Source: Bacteroidota bacterium (GTDB taxonomy: Bacteria > Bacteroidota > Bacteroidia > Chitinophagales > Chitinophagaceae). From it: a stretch of DNA of 64,000 nt. Positions 1-9,428 of this stretch are shown one piece after another (positions within the stretch are counted from its first letter, which is position 1; every line of letters starts with the position of its first letter). The notes under the pieces are model-generated. The model was not told where the DNA came from. It worked only from the letters and a program-made list of their open reading frames with translations, and did no database searches. The DNA lies in assembly GCA_023415275.1 (NCBI GenBank), contig JAEZLJ010000131.1:10623-74622 (forward strand), given 5' to 3'. A program made the translations under genes and the position numbers.

Positions 1-2988
1 TACGATAAACTCGTAACGCTTTTTCATTTCTTCAAAAGCTTCAATAGCAGTAGGATTTACTTCTCCCAGGTTCTCAAGGCGTTTTTTCATGCGATCGCTC
101 TTTTCCTGCAATTCTTCTACAGGCGTTTCTGAAGTCCGCGGCTCATCCAGGATATCTTCAAGAACGATTCTGAACTCCACGTTTAAACGCTCCTTCATTC
201 CTGCCAGTTGAAGCTTGACATCTGTTAGCTTATCTTTTATTTCAGAAAGAAGATGCTCTATTTGCTCTTTCTCTTTTACCTTATGCCGCAATTCACTTTC
301 TTTGGCTGCCAACTGGTTTCTCAGGTTATAATAAGCCTGGTCAGCTTCGTTCAGAATGTGCTCTTCCTCTTCTTTACGGCGCATCATCTCGTACAAGCCT
401 TCCTCCACCTGCTTTAAATTCTCTTGCGAGGAACTGATATTCTCTGTAGTTTCCTTTAACTGCACGGTATTCAGTTCTACCTGGCTTTTAAGATCATTCA
501 GCTGGTTGCTTTTAAAATTCAGCTCCTGCTTTAATGCAGTGATCTTGCTTTGCTCACGGGTCACCTGCAGGTTCAGGTTGTTATACTGTGTATTGATCTC
601 GTTGTATTCAAGCTCAATATTGCGGTAGCTGGTTTCAGCTTCCTGCAATTGACTTGCGTAATCGGCAAGTCCCTGGTTGAGCTGTGTAAGCTCATTGCGC
701 ACATTTTCTATAGAAGCATGGGTGCTGTCCAATTGTGATTGCAGATCCTCAATGCGGTTCTGCGCTGTGGCTTGTGAATGGATCAAATTCTCCAGTTTAT
801 TCTGCTGCCCATACAACTGATTATTCAATTGCTGAATCTCCTGTTCGGTTTGGCGGATCACGTTTTCTTTTAGATCGGCATTAAAAGTAATCACCTCGTT
901 GTGGCGTACCTGGATCTGGCTGTTCAAATCATCCACAATAGATTTCTGCGATGCGATCTGCTCCCTGAGCTTTTCAAGGTTCTTTGCCCTACCAATCTTT
1001 TTACCTTCAAACAAACCTACACTGCCTCCTGAAAGAGTATAACTGCCTTTGACATATTTGCCATGCTTTTCAAGGATGACAAAGCCATTGCTGTTGGCCA
1101 GTGCTGAATCGTCATTGGCGATGAATACATTGCTTAATAGTTGTGCTGCCAGTTTGCGGTATTGTTCATCTACCTCTATCACATCTAGTGCTGCGATGGT
1201 ATTGGCTGGTAAATGACCCGGGGATGCCAGGGCGGCATCATTCACTTTATCCAAAAGGAAGAAATTGGCTTTTCCCTTCTTATTATCATCCAGCAAATGA
1301 ACGGCCTGCAAACCTTCCTGGAGATCGTTGACCACATAGTAGTTCAGGTATGGCTCCAGTACATTCTCCACAGCCGCCCTGTATTCTTCTTTTACATAAA
1401 TGATATCAGAAAGAATGGGCGCCTTATGGTTCCAGCCATTATTGTTGTGCAGGAACTTCACGCTTTCAGGATAGCCTTCCATAGAATCAATCAGGCTCTT
1501 TAGGAGGTCATGCTCATTTCTTTTAGAGTCCAGCTTCCTGGTTTCTTCGGCCAGCTTTGAACGCAGGCCTTCCAGCACAGCCTGGGTTTGTAATATTTGT
1601 TCTTTGGTATTGTTATGGTGTTGCTGTAATTGTTCCAGGTCCACTTGCCTGGCTTCCAGTGTTTTTTGCTTTTCTTCTTTTTCTATTTCCAACTGGTGAA
1701 TCTGATCCTGCCTGTTGGCCTTCTCTTCTTCCAATTGAAAGATGGTCCTTTGCAGGTTTTGAATGGAGGTATCGGCCACTGCCACCTTTTTTTCAGCGTC
1801 GAACTGGCTACGCTGCACCTGCTGGTAGGAAGAACGGAGATTATTCAGGGTATTCCGGTTCTCATCCAGGATATTTCTACGTGCATCTACCTGGGATCTC
1901 AATTCTTCCAACTGCCCGTTTAAAGATTCCAGTGTCTGCTCTTCCTCACCTAACTGCTGGCGGGTAAAATTGATACTTTCTTCTATACCTGTGATCTGGC
2001 CTTCTGCTTTACCCAGAAACTGGGAAAGATTAGTTACTCTTTCCTTCAGGTACTCAAGCCGCTGTGCTGCCAGGTTCTTTTCATTCTCACGGGTTCTTAC
2101 CGTTTGCACCAGTTCATTAAAACCCTGCTGCAGGTTGTGTAATTCCTTTTCCCTGGTGATGAATCCAACTCTCTCCTGTTCCAGGCTTGCTTCTTCACCA
2201 GCAACCAGTGCCTCTAGAGCAATGCGCTTATCGGTTTCGGTATCATGCTGCTCATTAAGTGACTTGAAAGTGATATTAAAGCCTTCCAGGGCAGCTTTGG
2301 CCAATTCTATACTGATCTCCCTGTAATCTTTTTTGATCTCGTAATATTTCTGTGCTTTTTTAGCCTGGTTCTCCAGTGTTTTCAGCTGGTTGTTGATCTC
2401 GAACAACAGGTCTTCAATACGAGCCAGGTCCTGCTCAGTAGCATCGAGCTTTTGTTTAGCTTCCTTCTTTCGGGTCTTATATATTGAGATGCCTGCCGCC
2501 TGCTCCAACATCCGGCGGCGACTGTTTTCTTTATCCTTGATCAGGTCATCCACCATTCCCAATTCTATGATGGCATAGCTGTCCGTAGAAATACCCGTAT
2601 CCATAAAAAGATTTTGGATATCCTTCAACCGGCACTGCACATCATTCAGGCGGTATTCGCTTTCGCCATTTTTATAAAATTTGCGGGTGATAGTGATGGT
2701 AGTAAATTCTGTAGGCAGCAGATTCTTGGTATTTTCAAAGGTCAGGCTCACTTCGGCAAGGCCACTGGCGCTCCTGGTTTTAGATCCATTAAAAACAAGG
2801 CTTTCCAGGTTTTCGGATCTTAAATGAGATATCTTTTGTTCGCCAATTACCCAGCGAATACTGTCCACAATATTGCTTTTACCGCATCCATTGGGGCCTA
2901 CAATACCGGTGATGTTTTCATCGAAACTAACCAGGGTCTTATCAGCAAAGCTTTTAAAACCCTTGATTTCCAGAGATTTTAGTCGCAC
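1..2988 (-). CDS. smc: Chromosome segregation protein SMC (C-terminal part beyond the window)
   Basis: ATPase that organises and segregates the chromosome as a V-shaped coiled-coil dimer with ScpA/ScpB. The leftward frame stays open for 996 codons and runs off the window at base 1. It begins with GTG (rc of 2986-2988), giving MRLKSLEIKGFKSFADKT, the invariant SMC N-terminus. Walker A (GPNGCGKS) is at residues 31-38. Long Gln/Glu/Lys-rich coiled coils follow (about 170-510 and 700-990), separated by a globular hinge (about 515-690). The ABC signature and Walker B lie outside the window. No ATG would preserve the conserved N-terminus, so GTG is well supported. Known of the family: about 1,170-1,190 residues, so roughly 180 are missing. 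Confidence 0.95.
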   Translation of the reverse strand, partial: MRLKSLEIKGFKSFADKTLVSFDENITGIVGPNGCGKSNIVDSIRWVIGEQKISHLRSENLESLVFNGSKTRSASGLAEVSLTFENTKNLLPTEFTTITITRKFYKNGESEYRLNDVQCRLKDIQNLFMDTGISTDSYAIIELGMVDDLIKDKENSRRRMLEQAAGISIYKTRKKEAKQKLDATEQDLARIEDLLFEINNQLKTLENQAKKAQKYYEIKKDYREISIELAKAALEGFNITFKSLNEQHDTETDKRIALEALVAGEEASLEQERVGFITREKELHNLQQGFNELVQTVRTRENEKNLAAQRLEYLKERVTNLSQFLGKAEGQITGIEESINFTRQQLGEEEQTLESLNGQLEELRSQVDARRNILDENRNTLNNLRSSYQQVQRSQFDAEKKVAVADTSIQNLQRTIFQLEEEKANRQDQIHQLEIEKEEKQKTLEARQVDLEQLQQHHNNTKEQILQTQAVLEGLRSKLAEETRKLDSKRNEHDLLKSLIDSMEGYPESVKFLHNNNGWNHKAPILSDIIYVKEEYRAAVENVLEPYLNYYVVNDLQEGLQAVHLLDDNKKGKANFFLLDKVNDAALASPGHLPANTIAALDVIEVDEQYRKLAAQLLSNVFIANDDSALANSNGFVILEKHGKYVKGSYTLSGGSVGLFEGKKIGRAKNLEKLREQIASQKSIVDDLNSQIQVRHNEVITFNADLKENVIRQTEQEIQQLNNQLYGQQNKLENLIHSQATAQNRIEDLQSQLDSTHASIENVRNELTQLNQGLADYASQLQEAETSYRNIELEYNEINTQYNNLNLQVTREQSKITALKQELNFKSNQLNDLKSQVELNTVQLKETTENISSSQENLKQVEEGLYEMMRRKEEEEHILNEADQAYYNLRNQLAAKESELRHKVKEKEQIEHLLSEIKDKLTDVKLQLAGMKERLNVEFRIVLEDILDEPRTSETPVEELQEKSDRMKKRLENLGEVNPTAIEAFEEMKKRYEFIV

Positions 2989-3010
2989 TCTTCAGCTATT
3001 TTATGACCGG

Positions 3011-3018
3011 CAAATATA
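3011..3018 (-). promoter_or_regulatory. Candidate -7 element for smc
   Basis: On the minus strand this reads TATATTTG, matching the Bacteroidota -7 consensus TAnnTTTG, 22 bases before the GTG of smc. No TTTG is seen at the -33 distance, so it is only a half match. Confidence 0.4.
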
Positions 3019-3194
3019 ACGGAATGAATGTATACTATCCGTCAATTTAACAGTAGTCCTGCCGTGTTTATACCCAATTTTTACACAGGTTAGACTGCAA
3101 TATTGTCTGATTATTATGAACTTTCAATGCAGGGCGGTTTTTAATCTCTGATAATTTTTACTTCTTTTGTAGCGTAACAAAAATTCCAACGTTT

Positions 3195-3977
3195 ATGAAC
3201 ATTATTGTTCCAACTGATTTTAGCCCAATTTCCCTGAATGCCGCACAATTTGCTGCCAGAATGTTAGCAGGTCAATACGAGACCACCCTGGTATTGTACC
3301 ATGTCTACGATAGTCCAAAAGGAGCCGCCGAGGCCAACACCAAACTTCAGGAGCTGAGAGACCAGTTATTGGCTGAAGGTATTGTCAAAATTGAGACCAT
3401 AGCTGAAGAAAGTGTTGATTTTATTGAAAGTCTAGACCGGAAAATAAGGTACATGGATGCCGTGTTGGTGGTCATGTCTATAAACGATAAGAATAAACTG
3501 GAGCAGGTCATTTCAAGCAGCAATTCGCTTAGAATGATCGAAAAGAACTTATGCCCGGTACTGGTGGTTCCCCAGAATGCCAAGTTTAACCAGATCAGGA
3601 ATGTGGCGCTGGCTTCTGATTTCAAGGATGTTCAGAATTCCATTCCCCTGGTACCAGTGAAAAAGGTCCTGAGCTTGTTTGGGCCTAACTTGCATATAGT
3701 AAATATCAACAGCGAGATTTATGTTTCCTTAAGTGAAGAATACCTGGAACAGCGTAGGATCATGCTAGAGATGTTCCAGGAGTTTCATCCGGAGTTTTAT
3801 TTCATTACCACTTATGATTTTCATGAAACTCTGCGCCAATTTATTGATGATAAAAATATTGATCTCGTTTTAACCTTTCCTCGTAAGCACTCCTTTATCA
3901 ATAACCTGATCAAGGGAAATAATACGAAGAGGCTTGTTTTAGAGAGCGAAATTCCGGTGCTGGCTGCGCATGAATAA
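3195..3977 (+). CDS. Universal stress protein, tandem Usp domains
   Basis: 260-residue cytosolic UspA-family protein. The N-terminus MNIIVPTDFSPISLNAAQFA is the classic first strand and helix of a Usp domain. Domain 1 covers about residues 1-140 and ends near PVLVVP; domain 2 (about 145-260) ends with IPVLAAHE. The second domain lacks a clear GxxGx9GS nucleotide loop, so ATP binding there is doubtful. Known of the family: stress-linked nucleotide-binding proteins with poorly defined biochemistry. It stands alone, divergent from smc, and is closed by a strong terminator at 4070-4106. Confidence 0.85.
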   Translation: MNIIVPTDFSPISLNAAQFAARMLAGQYETTLVLYHVYDSPKGAAEANTKLQELRDQLLAEGIVKIETIAEESVDFIESLDRKIRYMDAVLVVMSINDKNKLEQVISSSNSLRMIEKNLCPVLVVPQNAKFNQIRNVALASDFKDVQNSIPLVPVKKVLSLFGPNLHIVNINSEIYVSLSEEYLEQRRIMLEMFQEFHPEFYFITTYDFHETLRQFIDDKNIDLVLTFPRKHSFINNLIKGNNTKRLVLESEIPVLAAHE

Positions 3978-4069
3978 GTTAGTTTCATTCGCCTGCATCG
4001 AAATATAAACCAGGCGTAATGCGACAAAGGCTAATATTAGCCTGGCAGGGCCAGTAACTTTTTTATACG

Positions 4070-4106
4070 AACCTCCTTGGCTAATTTCGGGCCGGAGGTT
4101 TTTTTA
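4070..4106 (+). terminator. Rho-independent terminator after the usp gene
   Basis: Inverted repeat AACCTCC (4070-4076) / GGAGGTT (4094-4100) runs straight into a T tract. It separates usp from the arginase gene. Confidence 0.8.
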
Positions 4107-4126
4107 TTAACGATTGTTTGCTATTT

Positions 4127-5074
4127 ATGAAGAACATTAAACTGATAGAAGTTCCATCAGAAATAGGCGCAGGAACCCGGGGCGCCAGCCTGGGTATAGA
4201 AGCCATCAAGATCGCTGCCCTGGATTTTATGAGTAATTTCTTTATTCATTTCCCCTCCGAAAAAATACCTACAGAAAATAAACTATTATACGAGGCTATT
4301 GAATCCCCTTATGCCAAGCGAATTAAAGGCATTGTGTCTATGTATGATAAGGTAAGCAAAGCGGTATCTGACTCTATCAAGAATAATTTTTTCCCTGTTA
4401 TCCTTAGTGGAGATCATTCCATAGCCGGTGCAACTATGGCAGGCATCAAACTGGCTAAGCCTAAAAGTAAGCTTGGTGTAATTTGGATAGATGCCCATGC
4501 AGATTTGCACACTCCCTTCACTACCCCTTCTGGTAATCTACATGGCATGTCGCTGGCTACAGCCATCAATGAAGACAATAGCGAAAGCGCCGTACATGAA
4601 CCTGATGCCGAAACAGTAAAACAATGGAACTACCTGAAAAATATTGGTAAGATAGTGCCCAAGGTGTTGCCCGAAGACGTGGTGTACATTTCATTGCGGG
4701 ATTATGAAAAAGAAGAAAAGAACCTGATTGATAAATATGGAATGAAGGTAATCACCACCAAAGAAGTAAGAAGTAAAGGCCCGGAGAATATAGTGAGAGC
4801 TGTGACCCGGTATTTTAGTGATTGCTCGGATATCTATATCTCGCTGGATGTGGACAGTTTGGATTCTTCTATCAGCAAAGGAACGGGCACTCCTGTAAGC
4901 AATGGACTGAAGGAAAGGGAAGCCGAAGACCTGATCAGCAAATTCATGCAGAACAGGAAAGTTTGCTGTTTTGAGATTACAGAGGTGAATCCTACACTTG
5001 ATAAAGAGAACCTGATGGCAGAAATAGCGTTCAATATCCTGCAACGCAGTGTGAATGTATTATTAATGAGTTGA
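4127..5074 (+). CDS. Arginase / ureohydrolase family protein
   Basis: Manganese-dependent ureohydrolase, most like arginase (L-arginine to ornithine and urea); formimidoylglutamase or agmatinase activity cannot be excluded. Metal-ligand motifs are all present: GDHS (about residues 95-98), DAHAD (122-126), and DVDSLD (about 240-245), followed by E-x-N-P near the C-terminus. The protein has 315 residues, normal for arginases. An in-frame TTG lies three codons upstream, but ATG at 4127 starts the conserved MKNIKLIEVPSEIGAG. No hut or arginine genes are adjacent, so substrate rests on family resemblance alone. Confidence 0.85.
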   Translation: MKNIKLIEVPSEIGAGTRGASLGIEAIKIAALDFMSNFFIHFPSEKIPTENKLLYEAIESPYAKRIKGIVSMYDKVSKAVSDSIKNNFFPVILSGDHSIAGATMAGIKLAKPKSKLGVIWIDAHADLHTPFTTPSGNLHGMSLATAINEDNSESAVHEPDAETVKQWNYLKNIGKIVPKVLPEDVVYISLRDYEKEEKNLIDKYGMKVITTKEVRSKGPENIVRAVTRYFSDCSDIYISLDVDSLDSSISKGTGTPVSNGLKEREAEDLISKFMQNRKVCCFEITEVNPTLDKENLMAEIAFNILQRSVNVLLMS

Positions 5075-5117
5075 TGCAACGCCGGGCATGCTGTGGTTGT
5101 CAGGACATGAAAAACCC

Positions 5118-5477
5118 ATGCGAAGCATTTTCTTTTTGATAATAGCCCTGGTATTTAACTCCTGCAGCAAGGAAAACAGGAAAATAGTAAAAGGAACAGT
5201 AGTATTACAGGAAGGATGTGCGCCAGGTGCTTACCTGGTAAAACTAGCAGAACCGGATCCGAAAAGGTTTTCTTTTTTATGTAGTAAGGAAACTTCTGTT
5301 ATTTCATCAGCCATTTATCATTGCGGAAATGCAGTTTTCATTCTTGACATGCCAACCAACCTTGCTGTAAATGGTAAAAAGATCAGGTTTTCTTCATGGA
5401 CCGATAAAGAATCTTTCTGTTCCTCATCTAACTTAGCGCCTCATTACCTGCAAGTAAAAGACCTTGCAGAAGAATAA
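5118..5477 (+). CDS. Small putative lipoprotein, unknown function
   Basis: 119 residues from ATG at 5118. That start gives a proper type II signal peptide, MRSIFFLIIALVFNSCSKEN, with the lipobox Cys at residue 16; an upstream in-frame ATG at 5088 would put ten unsuitable residues in front. The mature part contains several cysteines, possibly disulfide-bonded. Family not recognised. It follows the arginase gene by 43 bases and precedes the DUF1684 gene by 5 bases, so it is probably cotranscribed with the latter. Confidence 0.6.
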   Translation: MRSIFFLIIALVFNSCSKENRKIVKGTVVLQEGCAPGAYLVKLAEPDPKRFSFLCSKETSVISSAIYHCGNAVFILDMPTNLAVNGKKIRFSSWTDKESFCSSSNLAPHYLQVKDLAEE

Positions 5478-5482
5478 TTTAT

Positions 5483-6073
5483 ATGCAGAAACTTATAGTT
5501 TTTATTGCCTTATGCGCCATGAGCCTGAATTCGTTGGCCCAGCTGAGTTACGAGGATTCTATGGGTTTGTATATTGCTCATTACCGGGCAACACATGAAG
5601 TGGTAAAAGGAGATGATAGAAACCGGCTAAGCTTTTTTCCTATTAACATGAAATACAGGGTTATAGCCAGGTTTGAAAAAACAGAATCCAATGCCTGGTT
5701 TTTGATGCCGACATCCGGTACACTTAAGAAAACTTACCGGGTTTATGGCACTTTTCATTTTCAGGTGGCTGGAAAGCCGCAGCAACTACGTATATATCAA
5801 TCACAGGACTTGTTGCAAAATGATCAATATAAAAACTATTTATTCCTGCCTTTTACCGACGCTACATCCGGTAAGGAAACCTACCATGGAGGCAGGTACC
5901 TGGACCTGACTTTTGACGACATTCATGGCAACGAGGTGATCCTGGATTTCAATAAAGCTTATAATCCATATTGTGCTTATGTTACGGGCAGGTACAACTG
6001 TCCTATCCCTCCACCCGAGAACCATCTAACCATCGCCCTGGAAGCTGGCGAAAAAGCCTATACCAAAGAATAA
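5483..6073 (+). CDS. DUF1684 family secreted protein
   Basis: 196 residues with a signal peptide cut near LNSLAQ. The C-terminal part carries the hallmark DUF1684 segments: a GGRYLDL strand, LDFNKAYNPYCAY, and YNCPIPPPENHL. Known of the family: widespread, uncharacterised, with conserved Cys, Tyr and Asn residues; no reaction is established. It starts 5 bases after the small lipoprotein stop, so the two are likely one transcript. It converges on the SDR gene at 6108 with only about 35 bases between. Confidence 0.8.
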   Translation: MQKLIVFIALCAMSLNSLAQLSYEDSMGLYIAHYRATHEVVKGDDRNRLSFFPINMKYRVIARFEKTESNAWFLMPTSGTLKKTYRVYGTFHFQVAGKPQQLRIYQSQDLLQNDQYKNYLFLPFTDATSGKETYHGGRYLDLTFDDIHGNEVILDFNKAYNPYCAYVTGRYNCPIPPPENHLTIALEAGEKAYTKE

Positions 6074-6107
6074 ATGCTGGTTTAACTTACTTATAGCTGC
6101 TATAATT

Positions 6108-7001
6108 CTAAACAATGAAGGTTTTTTCCAAACCTTCTTCGAAACTAATAGGTCGAAAATCTAATTCTTTTTGAGCCCTAGAGATGTTAAAGCCAGTTTT
6201 CAAGGGTCTTTTTGCTGGTTCCTGTAAATCTTTTTCCGTAATATTTTTAATCAAATCAGCGTCCAAATTTAAATAGTTAGCTACCCGAACAGCCATTTGG
6301 TAGGGCGATAAAACATCCTGTCCCGAAAGATGATATACACCCATAGCATTTTTCAATATGATCTGAAGAATACCCTGCGCAAGGTCTTCAACATAGGTAG
6401 GTGTTCTCACCTGGTCAGAAAAGATAGAAAGTGAATTACCTTTTTCCAGGGCTTTGGCAACTACAGTCAAAAGATTATCCCTGCTGGCAATAGGTTTCCC
6501 ATATACCAATACAGTGCGGGCTATAGCCCAGGAATGAGGATATAGCATCACTTGATCCTCGGCTAAAATCTTGGTGTCACCATAATAATTTACCGCTCGT
6601 CTTTCATCATCTTCTTCATACATGCCTTTGGTTCCATCAAATACAAAGTCGGTGGACAGGAATATGAATTTGGATCCAATCGCTTCACTTGCTTTTAATA
6701 AATGCATGGTTCCGACTACATTGTTTTGAAAAGCGTTCTCCTTATTTTTCTCACATTCATCAGGTTTGGAGATGGCACCGGCATGAACGACTATATCTGG
6801 CCTGGAGGTGGCTATTACCTGCTCCACTTGTTCCTTGCTGGTAAAATCCATTGTGACGTATTGGAAATTTTGTTCCTGGAAAGGAAGGCGGCAAGGCCCC
6901 CTGCCAGTGCCTGTAACTTTATACTGATTTTGCAATAGCAAACGTGTAAGATAAAAGCCCAGGAAGCCATTGGCGCCGGTGATCAAAACCTTGTTCATCA
7001 T
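6108..7001 (-). CDS. SDR-family NAD(P)-dependent reductase, RmlD-like
   Basis: 297 residues, extended short-chain dehydrogenase of the dTDP-4-dehydrorhamnose reductase type. The Rossmann motif GANGFLG lies near the N-terminus (KVLITGANGFLGFYLTRLLL). The catalytic Tyr-Lys pair is in YYGDTK at about residue 145, preceded by FLSTDFVFDG. Two adjacent ATGs (7001, 6998) are possible starts. There are no rmlA/B/C or other sugar-nucleotide genes nearby, so a role in rhamnose synthesis is not supported by context; a generic sugar or nucleotide-sugar reductase is the safe call. Confidence 0.8.
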   Translation of the reverse strand: MMNKVLITGANGFLGFYLTRLLLQNQYKVTGTGRGPCRLPFQEQNFQYVTMDFTSKEQVEQVIATSRPDIVVHAGAISKPDECEKNKENAFQNNVVGTMHLLKASEAIGSKFIFLSTDFVFDGTKGMYEEDDERRAVNYYGDTKILAEDQVMLYPHSWAIARTVLVYGKPIASRDNLLTVVAKALEKGNSLSIFSDQVRTPTYVEDLAQGILQIILKNAMGVYHLSGQDVLSPYQMAVRVANYLNLDADLIKNITEKDLQEPAKRPLKTGFNISRAQKELDFRPISFEEGLEKTFIV

Positions 7002-7062
7002 TCAAAAATAAGAGACCGCGTTTTGCCTGCCATGTAAAAGAGTAAAGGAATTCATTTTTGCT

Positions 7063-7070
7063 TAGGTTTG
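7063..7070 (+). promoter_or_regulatory. Candidate -7 element for the hydroxyacyl-CoA dehydrogenase gene
   Basis: TAGGTTTG matches TAnnTTTG and lies 20 bases before the ATG at 7091. A -33 TTTG at proper distance is not seen. Confidence 0.4.
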
Positions 7071-7090
7071 CGCTTCTATAAAAAGACTAT

Positions 7091-7978
7091 ATGAATAGAG
7101 TATCAGTAATTGGTGCAGGCACCATGGGCAACGGCATAGCTCACCTGTTTGCCCAATATGGGTTTGAGGTAAAGCTGATAGATGTGTCAGCTGACCAGCT
7201 TAATAATGCACTGGCTACGATAACAAAAAACCTCGATCGCCAGGTAGCTAAGGGTACACTTACACCAGCAGCAAAGGAAGAAGCATTAAGCAACATCACT
7301 ACACATACATCCCTGGAAGAAGGTGTAAAGTTTGCAGACCTGGTAGTGGAGGCTGCAACTGAAAATAAAGACCTGAAGCTGAATATTTTTAGGATACTGG
7401 ATACCCATGCACCAGAGGGATGCATATTAGCCTCCAACACATCCTCAATATCCATCACCAGTATTGCGGCCGTTACCTCCCGTCCAGGACAGGTAATAGG
7501 GATGCATTTTATGAACCCTGTGCCTGTGATGAAACTGGTGGAAGTGATCAATGGATATGGTACGAAAAAAGAAGTTACGGAAACCATTGTTGATTTAAGC
7601 AGGCGTCTGAACAAGGTACCCTGTATCGTAAATGATTATCCCGGGTTTATTGCCAATAGAATTTTGATGCCTATGATTAATGAGGCCATCTATAGTTTAT
7701 TTGAAGGGGTGGCCAGTGTGGAAGCTATTGATACGGTGATGAAGTTGGGTATGGCTCATCCGATGGGTCCACTTCAACTGGCAGACTTCATTGGGCTGGA
7801 TGTATGTTTAAGTATTTTAAACGTACTTCATGAAGGATTTGGACACCCCAAATACGCTCCCTGTCCTTTATTGGTTAATATGGTAACTGCCAGGAAACTA
7901 GGTGTAAAAACAGGCGAAGGCTTTTATACCTACCAGGGCAATAGTAAAGAATTGGTGGTAAGTGCCAGGTTTAGCTAA
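7091..7978 (+). CDS. 3-hydroxybutyryl-CoA dehydrogenase
   Basis: 295-residue NAD-dependent 3-hydroxyacyl-CoA dehydrogenase oxidising (S)-3-hydroxybutyryl-CoA to acetoacetyl-CoA, or the reverse. The NAD-binding domain opens with VIGAGTMGNGIAHLFAQYG. Next come SNTSSISIT (about residues 116-124), HFMNPVPVMKLVEVI with the catalytic His, and the C-terminal dimerisation domain with PGFIANRILMPMINEA and HPMGPLQLADFIGLD. Length is typical of stand-alone Hbd/PaaH proteins, without a hydratase domain. It is a single-gene unit closed by the terminator at 8015-8048. Confidence 0.92.
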   Translation: MNRVSVIGAGTMGNGIAHLFAQYGFEVKLIDVSADQLNNALATITKNLDRQVAKGTLTPAAKEEALSNITTHTSLEEGVKFADLVVEAATENKDLKLNIFRILDTHAPEGCILASNTSSISITSIAAVTSRPGQVIGMHFMNPVPVMKLVEVINGYGTKKEVTETIVDLSRRLNKVPCIVNDYPGFIANRILMPMINEAIYSLFEGVASVEAIDTVMKLGMAHPMGPLQLADFIGLDVCLSILNVLHEGFGHPKYAPCPLLVNMVTARKLGVKTGEGFYTYQGNSKELVVSARFS

Positions 7979-8014
7979 TTAAAACTGTCAATGTATTCTT
8001 TATAACTGTTAATG

Positions 8015-8048
8015 GAAAGAGGCTGTCCGGGAAAGACAGCCTCTTTTC
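8015..8048. terminator. Bidirectional terminator
   Basis: Thirteen-base stem GAAAGAGGCTGTC (8015-8027) with GACAGCCTCTTTC, 7-base loop, A/T-rich on both flanks. It lies between convergent genes (hydroxyacyl-CoA dehydrogenase and ompA-like) and can end both transcripts. Confidence 0.85.
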
Positions 8049-8066
8049 TTATAAGATGCAAGTTAT

Positions 8067-9404
8067 TTATTGGTAGCCTAATTTGAGTTCTACTCTCCTA
8101 TTCTTTGAACGGCCAGCTGCAGTTTTATTATCTGCAACAGGTTGATCCATGCCGTAACCAGCTGATGTAAGCCGTGATTCGTCGATACCTTTTGAAACCA
8201 GGTATTGCTTCACACTGGCAGCTCTCTGTTCACTTAATGTTTGATTGTATTCCGCTTTACCCACATTATCTGTATGACCTTCAATAGAAAGTTTCAGATT
8301 GCTGTCATCGTTTAATATTTTAACGATATCATCAAGGGCCTTATTAGATTTGGAAGAAAGCTTTGCGCTTCCAGTGATAAAGAAAATGTTCTTAGCCGCA
8401 TAATTTACTTTAGCGATCACTTCCTGTTTCACTTCAGGACAACCATTATTTTCCCTGGTGCCTGCCACTGTTGGACATTTATCTTCTTCATCATTTACAC
8501 CATCATTATCCGTATCAGGAACCGGGCAACCATTGTATCGGGCCACACCTGCTACTGAAGGGCATTTATCCTCTTCATCATTCACACCATCTTTGTCAGT
8601 ATCCGGCACTGGACATCCCTTGTATTTTGCCAAACCTGCAACAGTTGGACAAGCATCTTCTTCATCGTTGATACCATCGTTATCTGTATCAGGTACAGGG
8701 CACCCATTATATTTAAGCGTACCTGCCACTGTAGGACATTTATCTGAATTGTCAGGAATACCATCGCCATCAGTATCCACAGGAGCGGGAGGTACTACTT
8801 CCTTTACAACAGGTTCCTTTTTATTAGCAATAACACCTGAAATACCAATGCTGTTTACAAAATGGTAGTTATTGGTTTCCGTGGTAACTGGTACACGGTA
8901 TTGGGAAGATATGAATAAAGAAGCCTCATCAAAAAAGTTGATCTTAAAGCCAAGGCCTAATGGAACGAAGGCGCCGTAATAGCTCTTATACTTGCTGGCT
9001 CCTACCCCTGCAATCAGATAAGGGGTTAAAATATATTTTTCAGGAAGCAACTTGAAGTTAAATGAAGCATCTCCTTCGAAAAGTGCAGCACTGTTAGTGG
9101 TAGTATTTTTAGCAGGAAGTGGAATGGTAGGAAAAGAAATCCCAATGGTACCTGCAAAGTCAATGTATTTACGCAGGCCGTTAAAATAGGTAACCGCAAT
9201 GCCTGGAGACATTTCACTAAACTTTGCCCATTCATTATTGGTGAAGACCCTTGACAGGCTACCCTGGCGAATACGTTGCGGGGTAACGAAATCATTAAAA
9301 AAGAAACTTACACCTATCGCTTTAGGCCGAATAGTATTTTCCTGTGCTGATACGGATTGAAACAAGCAACCAAGTATAAGTAAGGAAGCCGCGACTTTCT
9401 TCAT
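8067..9404 (-). CDS. OmpA-family outer membrane protein with thrombospondin type 3 repeats
   Basis: 445 residues from ATG at 9404, chosen because MKKVAASLLILGCLFQSVSA is a clean signal peptide; the frame extends further upstream without support. The order is: signal peptide, N-terminal beta-barrel-like domain (about 25-205), four calcium-binding type 3 repeats of the form DTDxDGxxDxxDxCP (about 210-325), then a C-terminal OmpA domain (about 335-445). The OmpA part contains the peptidoglycan-binding pattern LSIEGHTDNVG...N...LSEQRAASVKQYL...RVEL. It anchors the outer membrane to peptidoglycan. Downstream envelope genes lie on the same strand. Confidence 0.92.
   Translation of the reverse strand: MKKVAASLLILGCLFQSVSAQENTIRPKAIGVSFFFNDFVTPQRIRQGSLSRVFTNNEWAKFSEMSPGIAVTYFNGLRKYIDFAGTIGISFPTIPLPAKNTTTNSAALFEGDASFNFKLLPEKYILTPYLIAGVGASKYKSYYGAFVPLGLGFKINFFDEASLFISSQYRVPVTTETNNYHFVNSIGISGVIANKKEPVVKEVVPPAPVDTDGDGIPDNSDKCPTVAGTLKYNGCPVPDTDNDGINDEEDACPTVAGLAKYKGCPVPDTDKDGVNDEEDKCPSVAGVARYNGCPVPDTDNDGVNDEEDKCPTVAGTRENNGCPEVKQEVIAKVNYAAKNIFFITGSAKLSSKSNKALDDIVKILNDDSNLKLSIEGHTDNVGKAEYNQTLSEQRAASVKQYLVSKGIDESRLTSAGYGMDQPVADNKTAAGRSKNRRVELKLGYQ
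8434..8781 (-). repeat. Four in-frame 87-bp tandem repeats encoding TSP3 modules
   Basis: Equivalent bases recur at 8512, 8599 and 8686, an exact 87-bp (29-codon) period. Each unit encodes an Asp-rich calcium-binding TSP3 module. This is a coding repeat that could change copy number by recombination. Confidence 0.85.
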
Positions 9405-9428
9405 AAAAGTAGTTTGGTTTATGCGGGA

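Noticed and set aside
1557..1967. Rightward open frame of 136 codons across smc
   Set aside because: It lies antisense inside the smc coiled-coil region, whose leftward frame is clear and continuous; no promoter or family resemblance.
8458..8868. Rightward frame of 136 codons over the TSP3 repeats
   Set aside because: It is the complement of the repeat-rich ompA-like gene; the repeats themselves keep the antisense frame open.
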